Positions 1-4,986 of a stretch of DNA of 5,731 nucleotides are shown one piece after another. The notes below the pieces were generated by a model. That model did no database searches. It was not told where the DNA came from and was given only the letters and a program-made list of their open reading frames with translations. The translations under genes were made by a program, and so were the position numbers. Source of the stretch: Nitriliruptoraceae bacterium. Its GTDB lineage: Bacteria; Actinomycetota; Nitriliruptoria; Nitriliruptorales; Nitriliruptoraceae. Location of the stretch: assembly GCA_007118045.1 (NCBI GenBank), contig SKTG01000225.1, forward strand, positions 1 to 5,731. The letters are read 5' to 3'. Each line of letters starts with the position of its first letter. Position 1 is the stretch's first letter.

Positions 1-493
1 GGTCCGCCCACGAGACGAACCACTTGTGCGCTCGCAGCTCCCAGCCGTCGCCGTCGCGGACCGCCGAGGCTCGCATGGTCTTGGGATCCGAGCCGGCGAC
101 CTCCGGCTCGGTCATGGCCATGCCGATGAAGATCTCCCCGGCCACCAGTGGATCCAGCCAGCGGCGACGTTGCTCGTCGGTCGCGAACCGCTGCAGCATG
201 AGCGCGTCCTGCAACGTGTGCGTGCCGAGGGCAGCCGCGGCGGGGGCGGATCGCCCGATGACCTCGTTGACGTGGGCGTAGTCGAGGAAGTCGAGCCCAC
301 CGCCGCCGAGGTCCGAGGGGTGGCCCATCGCCCACAGACCCGCCCGCTTCGCGCGGGCCATCAGGTCGTGAAGGAGACCGATCTCGTCGGGTTCGAGCGC
401 CACCGCTTCGACGGGGAGCACCTCCTCGTCGACGAAGCGACGGACGCTCTTGCGGAGCGCACGGATCTCTTCGCTCGGCTCGAAGCCACGCAT
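1..493 (-). CDS. Acyl-CoA dehydrogenase, N-terminal part (runs off left edge)
   Basis: Read leftward from an ATG at 493-491, this frame gives 164 residues with no stop before the edge. It covers the helical N-terminal domain and the start of the middle beta domain of an FAD-dependent acyl-CoA dehydrogenase, the enzyme family that makes the alpha-beta double bond in an acyl-CoA thioester and passes electrons to ETF. Family signs are an LGGGGLDF stretch (residues 62-69), a helix with LQDALMLQRF (94-103), and the signature MTEPEVAGSDP (127-137), followed by KTMRASAV and HKWFVSWAD (156-164). The active-site glutamate and C-terminal helical domain lie outside the window. A GGAGG sits 7 nt upstream of the ATG, which supports this start. 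The gene diverges from the proteasome genes and has no evident functional link to them. Substrate chain length cannot be judged. An ACAD10/11-like or FadE-type enzyme is possible. Confidence 0.9.
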   Translation of the reverse strand, partial: MRGFEPSEEIRALRKSVRRFVDEEVLPVEAVALEPDEIGLLHDLMARAKRAGLWAMGHPSDLGGGGLDFLDYAHVNEVIGRSAPAAAALGTHTLQDALMLQRFATDEQRRRWLDPLVAGEIFIGMAMTEPEVAGSDPKTMRASAVRDGDGWELRAHKWFVSWAD

Positions 494-500
494 GCTCGGA

Positions 501-505
501 CCTCC
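501..505 (-). promoter_or_regulatory. Ribosome-binding site of the acyl-CoA dehydrogenase
   Basis: On the minus strand this reads GGAGG, 7 nt before the ATG at 493. It fixes the start of the leftward gene. Confidence 0.75.
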
Positions 506-660
506 GGGTCGGGGCCGACAGCTCGCCCGGCGGGCCGGGTCCGTTCCGCGACGGGCGGGCCGGACATGGCGCCCAGGCCGACGCTCTGCAACTCCGGCGG
601 ACGTCTGCCGTCCCACCGAGCGTCCCCTCCCGCCCGGGGCCACGCCAGGGGAGGAAGGCC

Positions 661-701
661 CGGGCCGGCTCCGTCGGAGGTCGCGCGTCCCAGCCGGCCC
701 G
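661..701. repeat. Perfect 10-bp inverted repeat in the divergent region
   Basis: CGGGCCGGCT (661-670) is the exact reverse complement of AGCCGGCCCG (692-701), with 21 nt between. The left arm overlaps the palindrome GGCCCGGGCC (657-666). No T-tract follows on either strand, and both flanking genes point away, so a terminator is unlikely. It could be a binding site for a dimeric regulator, a transcript-leader hairpin, or chance in very GC-rich DNA. Confidence 0.5.
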
Positions 702-783
702 TCCGGGCCGTACCCGCGAGCGGACCCCCGCCTCGGACACGGGCACGGACCTGCCGTGACCACCGCGGCCGGTGTTCGGCCCT

Positions 784-789
784 ACCCTC
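784..789 (+). promoter_or_regulatory. Possible -10 element for prcB
   Basis: TACCCT fits the loose TANNNT -10 pattern of actinobacterial housekeeping promoters and would place transcription start near 796, giving a leader of about 17 nt that keeps the ribosome-binding site. No good -35 hexamer is present at 16-18 nt spacing, so this is only a candidate. Confidence 0.22.
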
Positions 790-800
790 GGGGATGATCG

Positions 801-806
801 AGGAGG
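801..806 (+). promoter_or_regulatory. Ribosome-binding site of prcB
   Basis: A complete AGGAGG lies 6 nt before the GTG at 813. It decides the start: the nearby ATG at 794 and GTG at 806 are out of frame with prcB. Confidence 0.85.
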
Positions 807-812
807 TGTCGC

Positions 813-1634
813 GTGACCGTCCGTGACGAGCAGCTGCGAACCGCGTTCCCGAGCCCGTTCGACGTGCAGGGTTCGTCGTTCTTCGAGACGTTGCGGCGCA
901 CGGCCCCGGAGGCGGTGCCCCCACTGCTCGCCAGCGGGACCCTCCCTCCGGAGCTGCGCGGACTGGTGGCGGAGGGCACGACGGTGCTCGCCGTGGTCGC
1001 TCGGGGCGGGGTCGTGATGGCCGGCGACCGGCGGGCGACCGCCGGCAACCAGATCTCGCGCGGTGACATGCGCAAGGTCTTCCCGGCCGACCAGAGCTCC
1101 GCGATCGCCGTCTCCGGCGCGGCGGGCCCGGCGATGGAGCTCGCGAAGGTGTTCGCGACCGAGCTCGAGCACTACGAGAAGGTCGAGGGTGAGCCGCTGT
1201 CCCTGGAGGGCAAGTCCACCAAGCTCGCGGGCATGGTCCGAGCGCACCTGCCGATGGCCATGCAGGGGCTGGTGGTGGTGCCCCTCTTCGCGGGCGTCGA
1301 CCCGCGGACCCGCGTCGGACGGATCTTCGAGTACGACCCCGCCGGCGGTCGCTACGTCGCCACGGAGCAGGCGGCCACCGGTAGCGGCTCCCTGGCGGCC
1401 CGGGCGACCCTCAAACGGCTCGCCGACCCCGAGGGCGAAGCCTCGACGGCCGTCCGGACCGCGATCGAGGCGCTCTACGACGCGGCCGAGGAGGACAGCG
1501 CCACCGGGGGTCCCGACCTGATCCGTCGCGTCTACCCGATCGTCGCCGTGATCGACGACGAGGGGTACCGCGAGCTCGACGACGAGGAGGTGGCCAGCCA
1601 CGTCGACGCCGTCGTGGCGGACCGCCGCCGCTGA
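813..1634 (+). CDS. prcB: Proteasome subunit beta precursor (20S core, catalytic)
   Basis: This 273-residue protein is the catalytic beta subunit of the 20S proteasome, an N-terminal threonine hydrolase in the cytoplasm. Residues 1-55 form a propeptide. The precursor should cleave itself at Gly55-Thr56, exposing TTVLAV with Thr56 as nucleophile. In mature numbering Asp17 (Asp72, in AGDRRAT) and Lys33 (Lys88, in DMRKVF) are present, as is the conserved GSGS (190-193) and the stretch AAEEDSATGGPDL (224-236). The sequence is collinear with Mycobacterium tuberculosis PrcB, including ELEHYEK and AMQGL, though somewhat shorter (about 291 residues in M. tuberculosis) mainly because the C-terminal tail is short. 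The GTG start is fixed by an AGGAGG 6 nt upstream. It is the first gene of the rightward block and is followed by prcA after 146 nt. All catalytic residues are intact, so an active peptidase is expected. Confidence 0.97.
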   Translation: MTVRDEQLRTAFPSPFDVQGSSFFETLRRTAPEAVPPLLASGTLPPELRGLVAEGTTVLAVVARGGVVMAGDRRATAGNQISRGDMRKVFPADQSSAIAVSGAAGPAMELAKVFATELEHYEKVEGEPLSLEGKSTKLAGMVRAHLPMAMQGLVVVPLFAGVDPRTRVGRIFEYDPAGGRYVATEQAATGSGSLAARATLKRLADPEGEASTAVRTAIEALYDAAEEDSATGGPDLIRRVYPIVAVIDDEGYRELDDEEVASHVDAVVADRRR

Positions 1635-1653
1635 GCGACCGAGCACCGTCGCG

Positions 1654-1724
1654 CCCGATCACCGCACCACCTTCGTCGCCATCACCGCAGCATCTTCGAC
1701 CCCGATCACCGCGACATCTTCGAC
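1654..1724 (+). repeat. Three degenerate tandem repeats in the prcB-prcA spacer
   Basis: The pattern ATCACCGC-N5-CTTCG occurs at 1658-1675, 1681-1698 and 1705-1722, with copy starts 23 and 24 nt apart. Copies 1 and 3 share an exact 12-mer CCCGATCACCGC (1654-1665 and 1701-1712). Copies 2 and 3 share CATCTTCGACCC. The repeats fill about half of the 146-nt gap between the prcB stop and the prcA start. Function is unknown; slippage or duplication in a non-coding spacer is the simplest origin. Confidence 0.7.
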
Positions 1725-1733
1725 CCAACGCCC

Positions 1734-1754
1734 CCGCGTCGACCCGAGACGCGG
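1734..1754 (+). other. Predicted hairpin upstream of the prcA ribosome-binding site
   Basis: CCGCGTC (1734-1740) can pair perfectly with GACGCGG (1748-1754) around a 7-nt loop, ending 13 nt before the GGAGG of prcA. No T-run follows, so it is not a standard intrinsic terminator. It might affect message stability or processing, but such stems are frequent by chance at this GC content. Confidence 0.4.
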
Positions 1755-1767
1755 CGGCGAGCCTCCC

Positions 1768-1772
1768 GGAGG
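1768..1772 (+). promoter_or_regulatory. Ribosome-binding site of prcA
   Basis: GGAGG lies 8 nt before the GTG at 1781. It is immediately preceded by its own complement, CCTCC (1762-1766), with a single base between; only the outer pairs could close sterically, so any occlusion of the site would be partial. Confidence 0.75.
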
Positions 1773-1780
1773 AGCAGCAC

Positions 1781-2482
1781 GTGTCGGCCAACTTCTACGT
1801 CGCCCCCGAACAGCTGATGAAGGACCGGGCGGAGTACGCCCGGAAGGGCATCGCCCGCGGCCGCGCGCTCGTCGCGGTGGAGTACGCGGACGGGGTCGTC
1901 TTCGCCGGCGAGAACCCGTCCGGGTCGTTGCACAAGACCTCGGAGATCTACGACCGCATCGCGTTCGCCGCCGTGGGTCGCTACAACGAGTTCGAGTCGC
2001 TGCGGGTCGCCGGCATCCGCCTCGCGGACGTGAAGGGGTACCAGTACGCGCGCGAGGACGTCACGGCCAAGCCGCTGGCCAACGCCTACTCCCAGGCGCT
2101 CGGTGCCAGCTTCATGGGGGATTCCAAGCCGTTCGAGGTCGAGCTGCTGATCGCTCAGGTGGACGATCGCGGGGCCGAGGCAGGCCGCGACCCGGGCCTG
2201 GAGCTGTTCCACATCCTCTACGACGGCTCCATCGTCGACGAGAAGCGCTTCGTGGCCATCGGCGGGGAGACCGAGCCGCTGACCGCGGCGCTGGGCCGTC
2301 GCTGGCAGGCCGGCATGAGCCGGGACGAGGCCGTGCGTGTGGCCGTGGGGGCGCTGGGCGAGACCAGCGGTCGCGAGATCGGGCCGCAGGTGCTGGAGGT
2401 CTCGGGTCTGGACGCGGGCCGCTCGCGGCGCCGCTTCTTCCGCCTGCGCGGCGAGCAGCTCCGGGCGGTCCTGGACGGCTGA
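1781..2482 (+). CDS. prcA: Proteasome subunit alpha (20S core, gating ring)
   Basis: This 233-residue protein is the alpha subunit, which forms the outer heptameric rings of the 20S core, gates substrate entry and docks the C-terminal tails of the ring ATPase or other activators. The N-terminus MSANFYVAPEQLMKDRAEYA followed by RKGIARGRALVAVEY matches the start of mycobacterial PrcA, including the short gate segment and first helix. Lys52, in SLHKTSEIYDR, aligns with the conserved pocket lysine that binds activator tails. ENPSGSL, RYNEFESLR, KPFEVELL and YDGSIVDE are further alpha-family landmarks. There is no N-terminal threonine active site, as expected. It ends at LRAVLDG and lacks the roughly 15-residue polar tail of M. 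tuberculosis PrcA (248 residues). The GTG start has GGAGG 8 nt upstream. It sits between prcB and pafA in one orientation and is probably co-transcribed with both. Confidence 0.97.
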   Translation: MSANFYVAPEQLMKDRAEYARKGIARGRALVAVEYADGVVFAGENPSGSLHKTSEIYDRIAFAAVGRYNEFESLRVAGIRLADVKGYQYAREDVTAKPLANAYSQALGASFMGDSKPFEVELLIAQVDDRGAEAGRDPGLELFHILYDGSIVDEKRFVAIGGETEPLTAALGRRWQAGMSRDEAVRVAVGALGETSGREIGPQVLEVSGLDAGRSRRRFFRLRGEQLRAVLDG

Positions 2483-2547
2483 CGTCGCGGCGAGCCGACG
2501 GACGACGGTGCGTGCGCGCAGCCGGGCCGCCGATGGGGCATCATCGT

Positions 2548-2572
2548 CGTCCCGGCGGCGTTCGTCGGGACG
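2548..2572 (+). other. Predicted hairpin abutting the pafA ribosome-binding site
   Basis: CGTCCCG (2548-2554) pairs perfectly with CGGGACG (2566-2572). Allowing two G-U pairs, the stem extends inward to about 11 bp with a 3-nt loop. Its 3' arm touches the purine-rich GGGAGG at 2572-2577, so folding could limit ribosome access to pafA. No T-run follows. The rest of the 101-nt prcA-pafA gap shows nothing I recognise. Confidence 0.45.
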
Positions 2573-2577
2573 GGAGG
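2573..2577 (+). promoter_or_regulatory. Ribosome-binding site of pafA
   Basis: GGAGG lies 6 nt before the GTG at 2584. It selects this start over the in-frame GTG at 2512 and ATG at 2533, both of which would add a basic extension unlike the PafA family. Confidence 0.8.
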
Positions 2578-2583
2578 GGCCGC

Positions 2584-3942
2584 GTGCGCCGCAGGATCTT
2601 CGGTATCGAGAACGAGTACGGCGTCACCTGCACGTTCGAGGGGCAGCGGCGCCTGAGCCCGGACGAGGTCGCCCGATACCTGTTCCGCCGGGTCGTCTCC
2701 TGGGGGCGGTCCTCGAACGTCTTCCTCGAGAACGGTGCGCGCCTCTACCTCGACGTGGGATCGCATCCCGAGTACGCGACGCCCGAGTGCGACTCGCCCC
2801 ACCAGGCGGTGGTGCACGACCGCGCCGGGGAGCGGATCGTCGAGGAGCTTGTGCTCGCGGCGGAGCAGCGTCTGGCCGAGGAGGGCATCTCCGGGCGGAT
2901 CAGCCTGTTCAAGAACAACACCGACTCCGCAGGCAACTCCTACGGCTGCCACGAGAACTACCTCGTCGCCCGGGTCGGCGAGTTCCAACGGCTGGCCGAG
3001 GCCCTGATCCCGTTCCTGGTGACCCGGCAGGTGTTCGCGGGGGCCGGCAAGGTCCTGCAGACGCCTCGGGGCGCGATCTTCTCCCTCGCCCAGCGCGCCG
3101 AGCACATCTGGGAGGGGGTCTCCTCGGCCACGACCCGTTCCCGTCCGATCATCAACACCCGCGACGAGCCGCACGCGGACGCGGAGCGGTTCCGCCGGCT
3201 CCACGTGATCGTGGGTGACTCGAACATGAGCGAGTACACCGCCTGGCTGAAGATCGCCACGTGCGACCTCGTGCTGCGCATGCTCGAGGAACAGGCGGTG
3301 ATGCGGGACCTGTCCCTGGACAACCCGATCCGGGCGATCCGGGAGATCAGCCACGACATCACCGGCACGCGCCGGATCCGCCTGGCCAGCGGCCGCGAGA
3401 TGAGCGCGCTGGAGATCCAACAGGCCTACCTGGAGCGGGTCGAGCGGTACGTGGAGACCACGCACCAGGGCGACGACGAGGCCAAGCGCGTGGTCGCGGA
3501 GTGGCGCCACGTGCTCGAACACCTCGGCTCCGACCCCATGGCCCTGGGGCGACAGCTCGACTGGGTCGCGAAGTACCAGCTGGTCGCCTCGTACCGGTCC
3601 AAGCACGACCTGCCGCTCGGGCACCCGAGGGTGCAGCTGCTCGACCTCGCCTACCACGACGTCGTGCGGGACCGGGGGCTCTACCACCTGCTGGTGCGGC
3701 AGGGCCGGATGCAGACGCTCTTGGACCCCGACGAGGTTGCCCTGGCCATGACCGAGCCACCGGCCACGACGCGCGCGGCCCTGCGTGGACGCTTCATCCG
3801 GGCGGCCAAGGAGAAGCGCCGCGACTACACCGTCGACTGGGTGCATCTCAAGCTCAACGACCAGGCTCAGCGCACCGTGCTGTGCAAGGACCCCTTCCGC
3901 GCCGAGGACGAACGCGTGGACCGGTTGATCAGCGCGATGTGA
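2584..3942 (+). CDS. pafA: Pup-protein ligase PafA
   Basis: PafA is a cytoplasmic glutamine-synthetase-like enzyme that uses ATP to phosphorylate the C-terminal glutamate of Pup and then joins it by an isopeptide bond to a substrate lysine, marking the protein for the proteasome. From the GTG at 2584 the protein is 452 residues, the same length as the M. tuberculosis enzyme, and begins with RRRIFGIENEYG. Glu9, a metal/ATP ligand in the family, and the catalytic-base position Asp57 (LYLDVGSHPEY) are present. Further blocks are FKNNTDSAGNSYGCHENY (109-126), TTRSRPIINTRDEPHAD (183-199), HVIVGDSNMSE (207-217) and DWVHLKLNDQAQRTVLCKDP (418-437). It lacks the extra loop that marks the paralogous depupylase Dop, and the VGSHPEYATPEC context fits PafA, so I call the ligase rather than Dop. 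It follows prcA by 101 nt and precedes pafB by 96 nt. Confidence 0.97.
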   Translation: MRRRIFGIENEYGVTCTFEGQRRLSPDEVARYLFRRVVSWGRSSNVFLENGARLYLDVGSHPEYATPECDSPHQAVVHDRAGERIVEELVLAAEQRLAEEGISGRISLFKNNTDSAGNSYGCHENYLVARVGEFQRLAEALIPFLVTRQVFAGAGKVLQTPRGAIFSLAQRAEHIWEGVSSATTRSRPIINTRDEPHADAERFRRLHVIVGDSNMSEYTAWLKIATCDLVLRMLEEQAVMRDLSLDNPIRAIREISHDITGTRRIRLASGREMSALEIQQAYLERVERYVETTHQGDDEAKRVVAEWRHVLEHLGSDPMALGRQLDWVAKYQLVASYRSKHDLPLGHPRVQLLDLAYHDVVRDRGLYHLLVRQGRMQTLLDPDEVALAMTEPPATTRAALRGRFIRAAKEKRRDYTVDWVHLKLNDQAQRTVLCKDPFRAEDERVDRLISAM

Positions 3943-3947
3943 CGCAG

Positions 3948-3961
3948 CCTCGGCCCCGAGG
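3948..3961 (+). other. Small hairpin just after the pafA stop
   Basis: CCTCGG and CCGAGG (3948-3953 and 3956-3961) form a short dyad 5 nt after the pafA stop, realistically 5 bp with a 4-nt loop. No T-tract follows, so a terminator is not supported and read-through into pafB is expected. The remainder of the 96-nt gap contains a weak TANNNT match (TACGCT at 4002-4007) without a -35 partner, so a separate pafB promoter can be neither shown nor excluded. Confidence 0.25.
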
Positions 3962-4026
3962 ACGCTCGCGCCAGGGTCCGAGCCCACGCCGACCGCTCGC
4001 CTACGCTCCCGCGCGCACCGCACCAC

Positions 4027-4032
4027 GAGGAG
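4027..4032 (+). promoter_or_regulatory. Ribosome-binding site of pafB
   Basis: GAGGAG lies 6 nt before the GTG at 4039 and supports that start, which also gives the expected family N-terminus. Confidence 0.7.
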
Positions 4033-4038
4033 CCCGAC

Positions 4039-4986
4039 GTGACGGCGAAGGTCGAACGGTTGGTGAACCTCACGGTCGCGCTGCTGGAGGCGCGTGCGCC
4101 GATGAGCCTGGGCGAGATCAGGCGCCGCACCGGGTACTACCGCACCGCGGACCCCGCCTCGGGGCGACGGATGTTCGAACGGGACAAGGACGACCTGCGC
4201 CGCCTGGGTGTGCCGGTGGAGACCCGCACGCTCGTGCACGGCGAGGAGCAGGGCTACCTCGTCCCGCGCGACGCCTACGAGCTGCCGGACGTCGACCTCA
4301 CGGGGGAGGAGGTCGCGGCGCTGGCGCTCGCGGTGCGCGTCACCGGTGCGGAGGGCACCCCCCTCGCGCTCGCGAAGCTCGCCGCGCGCGCACCCGACCC
4401 AGCCGAGCTGTCCGCGGCGGCGGCCACCAGGGTCGAGCTCGAGCCGGAAGCGGTCGAGGACGTCGCCGAGCTGGTGCTGCAGCGCGTGCCCGTCCGCTTC
4501 CGCTACCGGACCGCCGACGGCACCACGGGCTCACGCACGGTCGACGCCTACGGCGTCGTCCAGCGGCGTGCCGCCTGGTACCTGGTGGGACGCGACCACG
4601 ACCGCGACGCCGTCCGCGCCTTCCGGCTCGACCGCATGCAGGACCGCCCCGAGCCGGTCGGGCCCCCCGGCGCGTTCGAGCTGCCATCGGACCTCGACGT
4701 GGCGGCGGCCGTCCGCGGCCCCGAGTTCGCGGGCGTGACCGTCGAGCTCGCGGTGTCCCCGTACGCGACGTGGACGATCGAGCTGCGTGGCGGTCGCGAC
4801 ACCGGGCGGCGGACGGACGACGGGTGGCCGATCTGGGAGCTGGACGGGCTGCACCCGGTCCGTGACCGCTCCTGGGTGCTCGGGCTCGGCGCTGACGTCG
4901 AGGTCCTCGCGCCACCGGAACTGCGCCGCTCGGTCGTCGAGGCGCTGCGGACCGTGGCCGCCACCGCGGGGACGGACGCACCGTGA
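4039..4986 (+). CDS. pafB: PafB, WYL-domain transcriptional regulator (PafBC subunit)
   Basis: PafB pairs with PafC to form the PafBC activator. In mycobacteria this turns on most DNA-damage genes, recA among them, through promoters of the RecA-NDp type, independently of LexA. The 315-residue protein starts with KVERLVNLTVALLEARAPMS, then a winged-helix DNA-binding segment (about 1-65) including GEIRRRTGYY and the hallmark RRMFERDKDDLRRLGVPVE (43-61). A middle linker region (about 80-145) leads to a WYL domain (about 146-210) with WYL at 180-182 in RRAAWYLVGRDHDRDAVRAF and FRLDRM (195-200), followed by a C-terminal WCX-type extension (about 230-308). The basic residues around WYL fit the proposed nucleic-acid ligand pocket of this family. 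Its stop overlaps the pafC start by 4 nt. It is a little shorter than M. tuberculosis PafB (about 332 residues). It acts as a regulator and is not a component of pupylation. Confidence 0.94.
   Translation: MTAKVERLVNLTVALLEARAPMSLGEIRRRTGYYRTADPASGRRMFERDKDDLRRLGVPVETRTLVHGEEQGYLVPRDAYELPDVDLTGEEVAALALAVRVTGAEGTPLALAKLAARAPDPAELSAAAATRVELEPEAVEDVAELVLQRVPVRFRYRTADGTTGSRTVDAYGVVQRRAAWYLVGRDHDRDAVRAFRLDRMQDRPEPVGPPGAFELPSDLDVAAAVRGPEFAGVTVELAVSPYATWTIELRGGRDTGRRTDDGWPIWELDGLHPVRDRSWVLGLGADVEVLAPPELRRSVVEALRTVAATAGTDAP

Larger units (their letters stand above)
494..812. other. Divergent intergenic region, no gene recognised
   Basis: These 319 nt separate the leftward acyl-CoA dehydrogenase from rightward prcB, so the promoters for both should lie here. 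Frames are open through it on both strands, but their translations are low-complexity, Arg/Pro/Gly-rich and match no family I know; they look like high-GC shadows. I looked specifically for a Pup-like gene (about 60-70 acidic residues ending in GGE or GGQ just before prcB) and found none in any plus-strand frame. The stretch is rich in dyads: CCCGGC/GCCGGG at 526-531/534-539, a 10-bp palindrome GGCCCGGGCC at 657-666, and a perfect 10-bp inverted repeat at 661-701. CGGGCCG occurs three times (531, 661, 704). Confidence 0.7.

Noticed and set aside
494..812. A hidden pup gene before prcB
   Set aside because: All three plus-strand frames were read. None gives an acidic coiled-coil-like peptide ending GGE or GGQ.
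26..826. A 266-codon plus-strand frame opposite the acyl-CoA dehydrogenase and through the intergenic region
   Set aside because: The minus strand has an unmistakable acyl-CoA dehydrogenase signature here. The plus-strand translation is compositionally biased and unrecognisable.
2512..2583. An upstream in-frame start for pafA (GTG 2512 or ATG 2533)
   Set aside because: It would add up to 24 residues of basic, non-conserved sequence. PafA proteins begin at RRI-GIE, and GGAGG is correctly placed only for GTG 2584.
3943..4038. An intrinsic terminator or PafBC-type (RecA-NDp) promoter between pafA and pafB
   Set aside because: The only stem is short and has no T-tract. No match to the TTGTCRGTG-N8-TANNNT promoter pattern was seen here; upstream of the acyl-CoA dehydrogenase there is only a fragmentary CTGTCGG match without a -10.
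2218..4239. A 673-codon open frame on the minus strand, antisense to the end of prcA, all of pafA and the start of pafB
   Set aside because: It mirrors the codon phase of strongly conserved genes in GC-rich DNA, where antisense stops are rare. Its translation is low-complexity and Arg/His/Val/Leu/Gly-rich with no recognisable domain.
3261..4865. A 534-codon plus-strand frame across the pafA-pafB junction
   Set aside because: It is out of frame with two clear genes and is an Arg/Ala/Gly/Pro-rich shadow without family motifs.
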